In this document: in pieces, positions 53,935 to 62,838 of the stretch | How the letters are laid out: each line of letters starts with the position of its first letter | Numbering within the stretch: position 1 is the stretch's first letter | NCBI GenBank assembly: GCA_963795435.1 | Contig: CAWCHV010000007.1 | Location: forward strand, 2,170,001-2,234,000 | Length of the DNA: 64,000 bases | Direction of reading: 5' to 3' | DNA from: JAFKFI01 sp963795435 | Lineage (GTDB): Bacteria; Pseudomonadota; Alphaproteobacteria; Acetobacterales; Acetobacteraceae | Notes under the pieces: generated by a model | Told to the model about the DNA's origin: nothing | What the model saw: only the letters and a program-made list of their open reading frames with translations | Databases searched by the model: none | Program-made: the position numbers and the translations under genes

Positions 53935-54171
53935 ATGAAAACCGCCGATCGGGAGATCGACATCACAACCGACACCTGCCCGATGACCTTCGTGCGCACC
54001 CGCCTCGCCCTTGATCGGCTGGCGCCGGGCCAGACGCTGCTGGTGCGCCTCCGCGGTGACGAACCGCTGCGCAACGTGCCGCGCTCCGCCCAGGAACAGG
54101 GCCACACGGTGGTTTCCCTGGATACCGAACCGGACGGTGTCAGCCGGTTGCTGCTGCGTCGGGGGAATTGA
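53935..54171 (+). CDS. TusA-family sulfur carrier-like protein
   Basis: A small protein (78 aa from ATG 53935; ATGs at 53923 and 53893 are also in frame). EIDITTDTCPMTFVRTRLAL carries the TusA/SirA Cys-Pro pair, and LAPGQTLLVRLRGDEPLRNV then EQGHTVVSLD give the remaining strands. The usual CPxP reads CPMT. TusA proteins accept persulfide sulfur for thiolation or redox roles. It converges on rimI with a 32-base overlap. Confidence 0.78.
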   Translation: MKTADREIDITTDTCPMTFVRTRLALDRLAPGQTLLVRLRGDEPLRNVPRSAQEQGHTVVSLDTEPDGVSRLLLRRGN

Positions 54172-54607
54172 GCGGAGCCCGAAGCACCAGGGCGTCGGCG
54201 CCGTCGGCATAGTAGCGCGCGCGCCGTCCGACCTCGGTAAACCCGGACCGCGCGTAAAGCAGCCGCGCCCCCTCGTTGCGCGTCGAGACCTCGAGGAATA
54301 CCGCCGCAGCGCCCCGCGCCGCCGCCTCCGCCATCGCCGCGCCGAGCAGCGCCGCTCCCACGCCCCGGCGGCGCGACGGCTCGGCCACGGCGAGCGTCAG
54401 CACCTCCGCCTCGCCGCCGGCCACCCGGGCGAGGATCATCCCGGCACCCTCCGCCAGCAGACCGAATGCGCCGGGCAATTCGAGCGAGAGCGCGATCGCG
54501 TCCGGCCCCCACGCCTCGTCTTGCGGGAACGCCGAGGCGTGAATGACCGCCAGCATGATCGCGTGCACCGGGGTCGCCGGGACGATGATTGCGTCCTGCC
54601 CGGTCAT
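54140..54607 (-). CDS. rimI: Ribosomal-protein-alanine N-acetyltransferase RimI
   Basis: GNAT acetyltransferase modifying the N-terminus of ribosomal protein S18 (or related targets), 155 aa. The acetyl-CoA loop is VAEPSRRRGVGAALLGAAMA, followed by AVFLEVSTRNEGARLLYARS and FTEVGRRARYYADGADALVL. It overlaps tsaB by four bases (ATGA), the common tsaB-rimI pair. Confidence 0.9.
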   Translation of the reverse strand: MTGQDAIIVPATPVHAIMLAVIHASAFPQDEAWGPDAIALSLELPGAFGLLAEGAGMILARVAGGEAEVLTLAVAEPSRRRGVGAALLGAAMAEAAARGAAAVFLEVSTRNEGARLLYARSGFTEVGRRARYYADGADALVLRAPLNSPDAAATG

Positions 54608-55266
54608 CGCGCGGCCGGCGGTGGCCGCTGGCCGCCGGCCGGGAGCTTTGCCTCGGGGGCGTCGACATACAGCGGTTGCGCCGCGCGCGGCGGCAGCGTG
54701 CCAAGCTGGCGCGCGAGGCCGGACATCGCGACGTGCCGTGCGAGCGGCAGCCGGGCATCGGTCAGCATGACGTCGGCGCCCCGCGCCGCGAGCCATGCCG
54801 CGACCGCGATGGCCGCATCGCCGCCAACCGCGATGCGCCCTGCGGGCGACGGAAGCGCCTCCAGCGGGTGCGCCGCGACCCCGCCGTCATGCTCGATGAA
54901 GACACGTCCCCGCCGGTTGTCGATCGCCGACCAGAAAGCGCGTCCTCCGAGATGCGGCAGCGCATCCGCCAGCGCCTCCCCGACCGTCACGCCAACCACC
55001 GGCAGACCGGCCGGCAACGCGATGCCATGCGCCAGCGCGAGCCCCGCCCGCACGCCCGTGAAACGGCCCGGCCCGACCGTCACCGCGATAAAATCGAGCG
55101 CGCTCCCGACGACGCCCGCCTCGGCCAGGACCTCCGCCGCCATTGCCGGCAACAGGACCGCGTGACCGCGCGCCGCGTCCTGCTGCCGGGCCGCGACCAG
55201 CTCCCCGTCGATCACGATCCCCGCCGAGCAGCGCGCGAGCGCCGAATCGAGTGCCAGTATCCGCAT
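54604..55266 (-). CDS. tsaB: tRNA t6A biosynthesis protein TsaB
   Basis: ASKHA-fold partner of TsaD in threonylcarbamoyl-adenosine synthesis, 220 aa. It begins MRILALDSALARCSAGIVID and has the family motifs LDFIAVTVGPGRFTGVRAGL and ALADALPHLGGRAFWSAIDN with RRGRVF. ATG 55266 is preferred; a GTG directly before it would add one residue. Its start faces a two-hairpin repeat region. Confidence 0.9.
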   Translation of the reverse strand: MRILALDSALARCSAGIVIDGELVAARQQDAARGHAVLLPAMAAEVLAEAGVVGSALDFIAVTVGPGRFTGVRAGLALAHGIALPAGLPVVGVTVGEALADALPHLGGRAFWSAIDNRRGRVFIEHDGGVAAHPLEALPSPAGRIAVGGDAAIAVAAWLAARGADVMLTDARLPLARHVAMSGLARQLGTLPPRAAQPLYVDAPEAKLPAGGQRPPPAAR

Positions 55267-55308
55267 CACGCGCGGACCCTAGCGGCAAGGCCCAGCCAGG
55301 GCCACCGC

Positions 55309-55408
55309 TTCCCTCTCTCCCCGTGTGGGAGAGGGCCGGGGTGAGGGGTCGGTGCCCACAAGGGAGCGTGGTCCCCTCCCCCTACCCCCTCCCGCAAGGG
55401 GAGGGGGT
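55309..55408. repeat. Two-hairpin GC-rich repeat, copy 4
   Basis: TTCCCTCTCTCCCCGTGTGG-GAGAGGGCCGGGGTGAGGGG forms the first hairpin with the family 3' end GGGCCGGGGTGAGGG. After a linker, TCCCCTCCCCCTACCCCCTC then CCGCAAGGGGAGGGGG forms the second. It lies between the tsaB start and the CBS gene end, both on the minus strand, and could end transcription of the CBS-corC group's neighbour or separate the two units. Confidence 0.7.
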
Positions 55409-55422
55409 TTTTCCGCCGCCTT

Positions 55423-55857
55423 TCAGGCGCGCATCCGGGTGATCTCGAGCAGCACGTTGGCCTCCAGCTCCTTCTCGTCGAGCCGGTACTTGACCAGATC
55501 GCCGATACTCACCAGCCCGATCAGCTCGTCGCCTTCCAGCACGGGCAGATGGCGGATGCGCTTCATCGTCATCAGCCCCAGCGCCGCGTCGATCCGGTCC
55601 TCCTTGTGGGCGCTGAAGAAAGGCGACGTCATCAGCTCATGGACCTCGAAGTCATAGATCTGCGGCCCAAGCCGAGCGAGCGCGCGGACCAGGTCGCGCT
55701 CGGAGAAGATGCCGGTGGGCTTGTGCCACCGGTCCTCCACCACGAGCGCACCGATACGCCTCTCGCCGAGCTTCTGCACGGCGACGCTGACCTTGTCGGT
55801 GGTGCGGACCGTGATCACTTCGCGGCCCTTGGTCCGCAGGACATCTGAAATGAGCAT
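55423..55857 (-). CDS. CBS-domain protein
   Basis: A 144-residue protein made of a CBS pair and nothing else. The first CBS covers MLISDVLRTKGREVITVRTT to IGALVVEDRWHKPTGIFSER, the second HELMTSPFFSAHKEDRIDAA to MKRIRHLPVLEGDELIGLVS with IGDLVKYRLDEKE. Such proteins sense adenine nucleotides and regulate unknown partners. It is 60 bases downstream of the corC gene end; TCCTTCC upstream (AAGGA-type on the minus strand) serves as ribosome-binding site. Confidence 0.88.
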   Translation of the reverse strand: MLISDVLRTKGREVITVRTTDKVSVAVQKLGERRIGALVVEDRWHKPTGIFSERDLVRALARLGPQIYDFEVHELMTSPFFSAHKEDRIDAALGLMTMKRIRHLPVLEGDELIGLVSIGDLVKYRLDEKELEANVLLEITRMRA

Positions 55858-55917
55858 GGGTGCCTCCTTCCCCAACGTATATGGCGCGCGGCCGGCCGGT
55901 TCCAACGCGCGGCCGCG

Positions 55918-56820
55918 CTACTCCGCGGCGGCGGATTGCGGCGTGGGGCGGCGTACGCGCACCCGGCGGATGCGCCGCGCGTCGGCGTCCAGCACGCGGA
56001 ATTCGATGCCCGACGGGTGGCTGATCACCTCGCCCTTCGCCGGCACGCGGCCGGCCAGGGTGAACACCAGCCCGCCCACGGTGTCGATGTCGGCGTTGCG
56101 TTCGTCCTCGGTCAACACCGGACCCATCCGCTTCTCGAAATCCTCGACGTCCATGCGCGCGTTGACGTCGAGCGCGCCGTCGCCGCGCTCGCTGACCATC
56201 GGCACCGTCACCTCGTCGTGCTCGTCGGAGATATCGCCCACGATGGTCTCGACCAGGTCCTCGATGGTGACGAGGCCGTCGACACCGCCGTACTCGTCGA
56301 TCACCAGCGCCAGATGCATCCGCGCCTGCCGCATCTGGAGCAGCAGGTCGAGCACCGGGATGTTGGGCGCCACCATCAGCGGCCGCCGCAGAATGGCCTC
56401 CAGCGAGAACGCCTCGGGCCGCCCGACATAGGCGAACACGTCCTTGATGTGGATCATGCCGAGGATGTCGTCGAGCTGCTCGCGATAGACCGGCAGGCGC
56501 GAGTGGCCGTCGGTGCGGATCTGTTCGAGCGCCTGCTGCAGGGTCACGTCGACACGCATCGCCACGATGTCGGGGCGCGGCACCATCACGTCGTCCGCGG
56601 TGGTCCCGCGCAGGCGGAGCACGTTGGCGATTAGCGCCCGTTCCTGCCGGTCGAGCTCCGGCGGCATCCCCGGCGATGTCGGTGCCTCGGCGGCCTCTTG
56701 CACCAGCTCGGCGATCAACTCGCGCACGCTCTGCTCGACGGCGCGCCGCAACAGCAGGTCACGCAGCCGACCGAGCAGCTGCGCCCGATGGCCGGAGCCG
56801 TTGTGGTGAGAGCCGCTCAT
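55918..56820 (-). CDS. Hemolysin-family/CorC-like CBS protein
   Basis: Soluble CorC/TlyC-type protein, 300 aa from the ATG at 56820. Two CBS domains (DDVMVPRPDIVAMRVDVTLQ to MIHIKDVFAYVG, then ILRRPLMVAPNIPVLDLLLQ to DEYGGVDGLVTIEDLVETIV) are followed by a CorC_HlyC domain (ADIDTVGGLVFTLAGRVPAK then GEVISHPSGIEFRVLDADAR). No membrane domain precedes them. It overlaps ybeY (ATGA), the usual ybeY-corC pair placed before lnt. Confidence 0.9.
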   Translation of the reverse strand: MSGSHHNGSGHRAQLLGRLRDLLLRRAVEQSVRELIAELVQEAAEAPTSPGMPPELDRQERALIANVLRLRGTTADDVMVPRPDIVAMRVDVTLQQALEQIRTDGHSRLPVYREQLDDILGMIHIKDVFAYVGRPEAFSLEAILRRPLMVAPNIPVLDLLLQMRQARMHLALVIDEYGGVDGLVTIEDLVETIVGDISDEHDEVTVPMVSERGDGALDVNARMDVEDFEKRMGPVLTEDERNADIDTVGGLVFTLAGRVPAKGEVISHPSGIEFRVLDADARRIRRVRVRRPTPQSAAAE

Positions 56821-57290
56821 GCGCGCTTCCACGGATTGGGCACCCGCAGCCGGTGGAGGATGCGCGCCTCCGCCATCTCCATCCGCCGCGCCTCGCCAGC
56901 CTGATGATGGTCATGGCCGCCGAGGTGCAGCGCGCCGTGCACCACGAGATGCGCGAGATGATGCGCCGTCCGACGGCCCGCCGCCGCCGCCTCCCGCCGC
57001 ACCACGCCGAGGGCGAGGATCATCTCCCCGCCCAGCCGCACGCCGTGAACGCCGGGCGCGGAGCCCTCGTAGGTTAGCACGTTGGTCGGTTTGTTACGTC
57101 CGCGATGGCGTGCGTTGAGCCGCTTCACCGTCCTGTCGTCGGCGAGGACGACGCCGCCCGCGCCACCGGCAGCTCGGGCCGCGCGGATGGCGACGCGCTC
57201 CGCCAGCGGTACGAACCGCCGCCACGCCGGGTCTGTCACGACAACCGGGATCCCCGCCGACGCGGGGCCCCTACTTCCTCCTGGGTCCAT
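56817..57290 (-). CDS. ybeY: rRNA maturation endoribonuclease YbeY
   Basis: Metal-dependent RNase acting in 16S rRNA 3' maturation and quality control, 157 aa. The H3xH5xH signature is HLVVHGALHLGGHDHHQAGE, preceded by NARHRGRNKPTNVLTYEGS and LGGEMILALGVVRREA. It sits two bases after the phoH stop and overlaps corC. Confidence 0.92.
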   Translation of the reverse strand: MDPGGSRGPASAGIPVVVTDPAWRRFVPLAERVAIRAARAAGGAGGVVLADDRTVKRLNARHRGRNKPTNVLTYEGSAPGVHGVRLGGEMILALGVVRREAAAAGRRTAHHLAHLVVHGALHLGGHDHHQAGEARRMEMAEARILHRLRVPNPWKRA

Positions 57291-57292
57291 CT

Positions 57293-58384
57293 CTACTTGC
57301 CGGTTCCTGGCCGGGATTGTACCACCCCTGGCCGGGCCTCGGCCACCCTCTCGCGCAAGCCCTCGCGGCGGGCGTCACCCTCGGCCGCCTCGCGCTGCTC
57401 GTAAGCATCGACGATGGCCGCGACCAGGGGATGGCGCACCACGTCGCGCTTGTCGAAGCGGACAACGCAAATGCCGGCAACGCCCTCCAATGTGTCGAGT
57501 GCGTCGCGCAGGCCGCAGCGAGCGCCCGGCGGCAGGTCCACCTGGCTGAGATCCCCCGTCACCACCATGCGGGTGCCCTCACCCATGCGGGTGAGGAACA
57601 TCTTCATCTGCACGGGCGTGGTGTTCTGCGCCTCGTCGAGGATGACGAAGGAATGCGCCAGCGTGCGGCCGCGCATGAACGCGAGCGGGGCGACCTCGAT
57701 CTCGCCGTTGGCCAGCCGCCGGATCACCTGCTCGCCGGGCATCATGTCGTGAAGCGCGTCGTATAGCGGCCGCAAGTAAGGATCGACCTTCTCCTTCATA
57801 TCACCCGGCAGGAAGCCTAGCCGCTCGCCCGCTTCCACCGCCGGGCGGGACAACACGATGCGATCCACCTTGCCGGCCTGCAGCATGGCGACGGCCTGCG
57901 CCACCGCGAGGTAGGTCTTGCCGGTGCCGGCCGGGCCGACGCCGAACACCATCTCCTGCGAGGACAGCGCGTCCATGTAGGCCGCCTGCCCCGGGCTGCG
58001 CGGCCCGACCGCACCCCTTCGGGTGCGGATGGCGGGAAGGTCCGGCAGCGGCAGGCGCGGGTCGGCCTCGGCGTCCGCCAGCCGGATCGCCGCCTCGACA
58101 TCGGGCTTGCCCACGCTCTCGCCACGCTCCAGGCGGTGCCACAGCCCTTGCAGCGCCACCTGCGCGGCGTCGACGCGGGCCGGCTCGCCGGCAATCGCCA
58201 CCCGGTTGCCGCGGCACGACATCCGCACGCCGAGCGCCTGCTCAAGGCGGACCAGATGACGGTCATGGTCGCCGAGCAGGAGCGGAAGCAGCGTGTTGTC
58301 GTTGAATTGGAGGGTGATGGCTTTCCCTCCGGCCGAGCCGGGCAAGGGAGAAGCGGGGGCGGCAGTCGCGGAGACGTGGGTCAA
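57293..58384 (-). CDS. phoH: PhoH-like ATPase
   Basis: PhoH/YbeZ NTPase, 363 aa, probably an RNA helicase-like partner of YbeY. Walker A FGVGPAGTGKTYLAVAQAVA, RIVLSRPAVEAGERLGFLPG with DMKEKVDPYLRPLYDALHDM, Walker B SFVILDEAQNTTPVQMKMFL and GEGTRMVVTGDLSQVDLPPG. The N-terminal KH-like part is seen in LGDHDRHLVRLEQALGVRM. It overlaps miaB (ATGA) at its start. Confidence 0.93.
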   Translation of the reverse strand: MTHVSATAAPASPLPGSAGGKAITLQFNDNTLLPLLLGDHDRHLVRLEQALGVRMSCRGNRVAIAGEPARVDAAQVALQGLWHRLERGESVGKPDVEAAIRLADAEADPRLPLPDLPAIRTRRGAVGPRSPGQAAYMDALSSQEMVFGVGPAGTGKTYLAVAQAVAMLQAGKVDRIVLSRPAVEAGERLGFLPGDMKEKVDPYLRPLYDALHDMMPGEQVIRRLANGEIEVAPLAFMRGRTLAHSFVILDEAQNTTPVQMKMFLTRMGEGTRMVVTGDLSQVDLPPGARCGLRDALDTLEGVAGICVVRFDKRDVVRHPLVAAIVDAYEQREAAEGDARREGLRERVAEARPGVVQSRPGTGK

Positions 58385-59799
58385 GCGGAGGCTCGCTCCT
58401 GGGTTTGCCGAGTTGGGGGTTGCAGAGTTCCGGTAAGAGAGTTGGGAAGGGCCGCCTCGATCTTCACCGGGGCGACGGCGCCGATCAGCCGTGCAGGGCC
58501 GGCGAGATGCACCGGCTGGAGGAACGGCGAACGCCCGGCCACCTGGCCGGGATGGCGGCCGGGGCCGGTGAACAGGACGGGCAGGGTGAGACCGACGCAG
58601 CTACGGTTGAACCCCTGCTGCTGCTCGCGCAGCAGGGCCTGGAGTTCCTGCAGCCGGCTGTCCTTCTCGGCCTCCGGCACCTGGGCGGGCACTCCGGCCG
58701 CCGGGGTTCCGGGGCGGGGCGAATACTTGAAGCTGAACGCCTGGGCAAAGCCGATCTCGCGAACGAGGGCCAGCGTGGCGTCGAAATCCGCCCCGGTCTC
58801 GCCCGGATGGCCGACGATGAAGTCGGATGACAGCGCGAGGTCTGGCCGCGCCGCGCGCAACCGCTCGATCAGCCGGAGGTAGTCGATGGCGCTATGCTTG
58901 CGGTTCATCGCCGCAAGCACTCGGTCCGAACCCGACTGCACCGGCAGATGCAGGAATGGCATCAGCGCCGGCACCTCGGCCTGCGCGGCGATCAGCTCCG
59001 CGTTCATGTCGCGCGGATGCGAGGTGGTATAGCGCAGCCGCAGCAAATCCGGGATCTCGGCGAGTTCGCGGATCAGCCGGCCGAGCCCCCAATTGCCGCC
59101 CGACGGCGCCTCGCCGTGCCAAGCGTTGACGTTCTGCCCGAGCAGCGTGATCTCGCGCGCCCCCTGCGCCACCAGCCGGCGCGCCTCGGCGAGCACCGAT
59201 GCCGCCGGGCGGCTCGCCTCCGCGCCTCGCGTGTAGGGCACGACGCAGAAGCTGCAGAACTTGTCGCAGCCTTCCTGAACGGTGAGGAACGCGGTGATGC
59301 CCTGGGGGGCGGCGGTGTCGGGCAGCAGATCGAATTTCTGCTCGGGCGGGAAATCGGTCTCGATCACCGCCCCGCCGGCCCGCGCCGCCCGCGCCACCAT
59401 CTCCGGCAGCCGGTGGTAGGTCTGCGGCCCGAGCACGATGTCCACGAACGGGGCGCGCGCCAGGATCTCGGCGCCCTCCGCCTGCGCCACGCACCCGGCG
59501 ACGGCGAGCACCATTCGGCCGCCCTCGGCGCGCCGTCGCTCCTTCAGCAAGCGCAGCCGACCTAGCTCGGAGAACACCTTCTCCGTGGCCCGGTCACGGA
59601 TATGGCAGGTGTTGAGGATCACCATGTCGGCGCCGTCCGGCACGGGCGACGGCGCGTAGCCCAGCGGCGCCAGCACGTCCGCCATCCGGGCGCTGTCATA
59701 GACGTTCATCTGACAGCCCCAGGTCATCACGTGCAGCCGCTTGGGGGGCGCATCCTGCCGGCCGCTCGTGCCGGGTTCCGTCAGATCCGCTCGCCTCAT
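58381..59799 (-). CDS. miaB: tRNA-2-methylthio-N6-dimethylallyladenosine synthase MiaB
   Basis: Radical-SAM methylthiotransferase for A37 of certain tRNAs, 472 aa. N-terminal 4Fe-4S ligands: HVMTWGCQMNVYDS, MVILNTCHIRDRATEKVFSE, VAGCVAQAEG. Radical-SAM cluster CxxxCxxC in VQEGCDKFCSFCVVPYTRGA. SDFIVGHPGETGADFDATLA is characteristic. The last ~65 residues form the TRAM domain. ATG 59799 is used; an in-frame start eight codons upstream is less likely. Confidence 0.94.
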   Translation of the reverse strand: MRRADLTEPGTSGRQDAPPKRLHVMTWGCQMNVYDSARMADVLAPLGYAPSPVPDGADMVILNTCHIRDRATEKVFSELGRLRLLKERRRAEGGRMVLAVAGCVAQAEGAEILARAPFVDIVLGPQTYHRLPEMVARAARAGGAVIETDFPPEQKFDLLPDTAAPQGITAFLTVQEGCDKFCSFCVVPYTRGAEASRPAASVLAEARRLVAQGAREITLLGQNVNAWHGEAPSGGNWGLGRLIRELAEIPDLLRLRYTTSHPRDMNAELIAAQAEVPALMPFLHLPVQSGSDRVLAAMNRKHSAIDYLRLIERLRAARPDLALSSDFIVGHPGETGADFDATLALVREIGFAQAFSFKYSPRPGTPAAGVPAQVPEAEKDSRLQELQALLREQQQGFNRSCVGLTLPVLFTGPGRHPGQVAGRSPFLQPVHLAGPARLIGAVAPVKIEAALPNSLTGTLQPPTRQTQERASA

Positions 59800-59979
59800 C
59801 GCCCACGCTCCGCCTCGTCGCACCGGGTCGGCCCGGCGCTGAAGGCGGGAGAAATCGTCGGATGGTCGGGGCGGGTCAAGCGCGGGGGCGCGGCGGGTTC
59901 TCCCTTCGGGCGGCCGGGTTCGGCCGTCGGCGATAGTCTGGCAGGAAGAACCGATGCGCTGTCAACAACCGAGACGGCT

Positions 59980-60942
59980 TCACGCATGAGCCGCGGGGGC
60001 CTCCTCGGCCACCGCTGGGACCGCCTCGGTGCCGATCGGCCGCGCCGGCCGGTTCTGCCGCAGGGTCGCGGCCCCCTCGGCCACGGTCGCCCAGATGGAC
60101 TCGGCCAACGCCTTGCGACTGGCGAAGCCCGCCGGATCGAGCGACGGGTGCAGCAGCACTGTCGCGCGCAGCCCGCGATGCTGGGCCAGCCGCCAAAAAT
60201 GCGAGGCGATATCCATGTCGCCGTACCAGGCGAACAGCGGCCGGCACGCCCGTCCCGCCGGCAGGCCGCCGAGCCGGTCGTAGACCACGGACACGGGCTG
60301 GATCAGCGGGCACGGGTCGCCCCCGGCGATGGCGAAAAACGCCGAGCGGAACGGCAGCACGCGCGAGCCGTCCGAAGTGGTGCCCTCGGGGAACAGCACC
60401 AGATTGTCGCCGCGCGCCAGCCGCCCGATCATCGAATCGCGCTCTTGCCCGATCGTCGTTCGCTGACGGCTGATAAACACCGTCCGCCCCAGCCGCGCGA
60501 TGGTGCTCACCAGCGGCCAGCGCGCCACGTCGTCCTTCGAGATGAAGCACGCCTCCAACCGCCCGCCGAGCACCGGAATGTCGAGCCACGAGGAATGGTT
60601 CGAGACGAACACGGCCGGCCGCCGGTCGCCGCCATGCGCGCCCGGGATCGGCTGCCCGGCGACCTGCACGCTGAGGCCCATGATCCGGCAGAACACGCTC
60701 CAATAGGTCCGCGCGAACATCACCTTGGGCCGGCCGGGCAGCAGAATGCAGACGGACTGGACCATGATCGCGACCAGGGTCCAGAGCAGGATGAAGACGA
60801 GCCGCCGGGTAGCGCGGGCCGGGCGCAGTATTCCCTGCCGCTCCGCCCCGAACAGCGTCCCGCGCGGCCAGCCGCCCGACGCCGTGTCAGGCGACAGGGG
60901 CCCGGCGGGGCGATTGCGAACCGGAGCGGAGGAACCCTGCAT
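59980..60942 (-). CDS. plsC: 1-acyl-sn-glycerol-3-phosphate acyltransferase-like (PlsC)
   Basis: Membrane acyltransferase forming phosphatidate, 320 aa. The catalytic HX4D box is VFVSNHSSWLDIPVLGGRLE; ISRQRTTIGQERDSM and NLVLFPEGTTSDGSRVLPFR (FPEG, PlsC motif III) follow. LVFILLWTLVAIMVQSVCIL is a membrane anchor. The N-terminal ~50 residues are Pro/Gly/Arg-rich and may start later. A role as OlsA with the OlsB-like protein at 52 kb is possible. About 180 bases separate its end from the miaB start downstream. Confidence 0.87.
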   Translation of the reverse strand: MQGSSAPVRNRPAGPLSPDTASGGWPRGTLFGAERQGILRPARATRRLVFILLWTLVAIMVQSVCILLPGRPKVMFARTYWSVFCRIMGLSVQVAGQPIPGAHGGDRRPAVFVSNHSSWLDIPVLGGRLEACFISKDDVARWPLVSTIARLGRTVFISRQRTTIGQERDSMIGRLARGDNLVLFPEGTTSDGSRVLPFRSAFFAIAGGDPCPLIQPVSVVYDRLGGLPAGRACRPLFAWYGDMDIASHFWRLAQHRGLRATVLLHPSLDPAGFASRKALAESIWATVAEGAATLRQNRPARPIGTEAVPAVAEEAPAAHA

Positions 60943-61034
60943 CGAGCCGGCATACCGCAGCCATTGTGCCGGAACAATGTAGCGGCCGTGACGGTTCCCG
61001 GACCCTTGCGCCCGGGACGCAGCCGGTTCCCGGA

Positions 61035-61997
61035 TCAGAGCTTGGCCAGCACACCGTCGCGGAAGCGCCGCATGTTGTCGATCGTCCCAGCCAGGCTCTG
61101 GTTGGGACCATAGCCGAACAGCCGGACATCGACGGCGCTCACGCCGAGACCGGCCAGCGCCTTGATGTCCCCCACCCAATCGGCGTCTCCGCCGGTGAAC
61201 ATCTCGGCCTCGCCCTCGATCGAGCCGCGCGGCTTGACGCCGGGGCCGGCCAACACCCGCAACGCGACGGTGATCCCGGACGGGTCACGCCCGGCCTTCT
61301 CGGCAAACCCGTTAAACCGCGCCAACCCGACCTTGAAGCGGTTGACCGTGTTCATCGGGAATTGCGGGTTGGTGCCGACGGGGTACCAGCCCTGGGCGTA
61401 TTTGACGGTGCGCCGCAGCGCCGGCCCGCTTTCGCCGCCGACCCAGATCGGGATCGGCTTCTGCACCGGCTTCGGCGTGAACGCCACATCGTCGAACTTG
61501 ACGTATTTGCCGGCGAATTTCGGCAAATCGGCGGTCCAGAGTTCCCTGCACGCATCCATCCACTCATCGGTGACGTGCCCGCGGTCGTCGAACGGCGCCG
61601 CGCCGATGGCCTCGAACTCCTCGCGGCACCAGCCGACGCCGATGCCGAGCGTGAGGCGGCCCTTGGACAGAAAATCGATGGTGGAGAGCAGCTTTGCCGT
61701 CAGCACGGCGGGCCGGTGCGGCACCACCATCACCGACAGCACGAAGCGCAGCTTCTTCGTAAGCGCCGCGATATAGGCGGTGGTGGCGAGCTGCTCCAGC
61801 CATGCGGCCTGCGTGCCGGCGGGAAATTCTCCAGTCCCGGTATAGGGATATTTCGAGTCGAGATTGCGCGGCACCATGATGTGATCACTGATCGTCACGT
61901 AGTCGAAGCCGAGCGCCTCGCCTTCGGTGACGATGCGGCTGAGACTGTCGGGCTCGATCAGCGGGCCGGATGTGGGGGCATTGAAACCGATCTGCAT
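61035..61997 (-). CDS. LLM class F420/flavin-dependent oxidoreductase
   Basis: Luciferase-like TIM-barrel oxidoreductase of the F420-dependent type, 320 aa. GFNAPTSGPLIEPDSLSRIV then VTEGEALGFDYVTISDHI opens the barrel; STIDFLSKGRLTLGIGVGWC and REEFEAIGAAPFDDRGHVTD with PIPIWVGGESGPALRRTVKY are hallmark stretches. Substrate unknown. It is intact, unlike the LLM relic at ~1 kb. It lies head-to-head with the solute-binding-like gene at 62102. Confidence 0.85.
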   Translation of the reverse strand: MQIGFNAPTSGPLIEPDSLSRIVTEGEALGFDYVTISDHIMVPRNLDSKYPYTGTGEFPAGTQAAWLEQLATTAYIAALTKKLRFVLSVMVVPHRPAVLTAKLLSTIDFLSKGRLTLGIGVGWCREEFEAIGAAPFDDRGHVTDEWMDACRELWTADLPKFAGKYVKFDDVAFTPKPVQKPIPIWVGGESGPALRRTVKYAQGWYPVGTNPQFPMNTVNRFKVGLARFNGFAEKAGRDPSGITVALRVLAGPGVKPRGSIEGEAEMFTGGDADWVGDIKALAGLGVSAVDVRLFGYGPNQSLAGTIDNMRRFRDGVLAKL

Positions 61998-62101
61998 GGC
62001 GTCCTCCCTCCTGAACCTTCCGCCTAGCATCTTGCCGCCGTGCGCGCCATCCGGCGTAAGATGCGTCAAGCATCGCGCCACGAACCTTGGAGCTCTTGTT
62101 C

Positions 62102-62827
62102 ATGTCACGAGAAGCAATTGCCGAGCTCGCACCACACGGCGTCCTGCGTGCGGGGATCAACATGGGCAACTTCCTGCTCGTCACCGGCAAAACCCCGTCC
62201 GGCGACCCCGCGGGCGTCGCTCCCGACATGGCACGCGAGATCGCCGAGCGATTGGGCGTGCCGGTGAAATACGTCCCGTTCGCCAGGCCCGGCGAGTTGG
62301 CGGACGCCGCCGGCAACGACGTGTGGGACATCGGCCTGATCGGCGCCGAGCCGGCACGCGCCGAGAAGATCGCGTTCACACCCGCCTATGTCGAGATCGA
62401 GGCGACCTACCTGGTCCCGGCGGGCTCACCGCTGCACATGGTAGAGGAGGTCGATCGTCCGGGAATAAAGATCGCGGTCACGGCCCGCAGCGCCTACGAC
62501 CTCTGGCTCGCCCGCAACATAAAGAACGCCGAACTCGTGCGATCGGAAAGCCTCGACGGCGCCTATCAGCAGTTCGTCGCCGAGAAACTCGATGCGCTCG
62601 CCGGACTCAGGCCGCGCCTGCTCTCGGATGTGCAGAAGCTGCCGGGAGCCCGCATCCTCGACGGACAGTTCACGGCTGTGCAGCAGGCCGTCGGCACGGC
62701 CCGCCACAACGCGGGTGGCGCACGGTTCCTGCGCGACTTCGTCGAGAAGGCGAAAGCGTCGGGACTGGTTGCTCGCCTCATCGAGCACCACAAGGTCCAC
62801 GGGCTCTCCGTCGCCGCGCCGGGGTAG
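62102..62827 (+). CDS. Solute-binding-like protein (SBP family 3) without leader
   Basis: The 241 residues have the amino-acid-binding-protein fold: VLRAGINMGNFLLVTGKTPS near the start, VAPDMAREIAERLGVPVKYV then PFARPGELADAAGNDVWDIG, EKIAFTPAYVEIEATYLVPA and RPGIKIAVTARSAYDLWLAR. GGAG lies about ten bases before ATG 62102. The N-terminus (MSREAIAELAPHGVLRAGIN) has no signal peptide, so the protein should be cytoplasmic. No ABC permease or ATPase genes are adjacent. It may be a ligand sensor or enzyme-like derivative; the role is unknown. Confidence 0.8.
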   Translation: MSREAIAELAPHGVLRAGINMGNFLLVTGKTPSGDPAGVAPDMAREIAERLGVPVKYVPFARPGELADAAGNDVWDIGLIGAEPARAEKIAFTPAYVEIEATYLVPAGSPLHMVEEVDRPGIKIAVTARSAYDLWLARNIKNAELVRSESLDGAYQQFVAEKLDALAGLRPRLLSDVQKLPGARILDGQFTAVQQAVGTARHNAGGARFLRDFVEKAKASGLVARLIEHHKVHGLSVAAPG

Positions 62828-62838
62828 GCGATTTCGTC

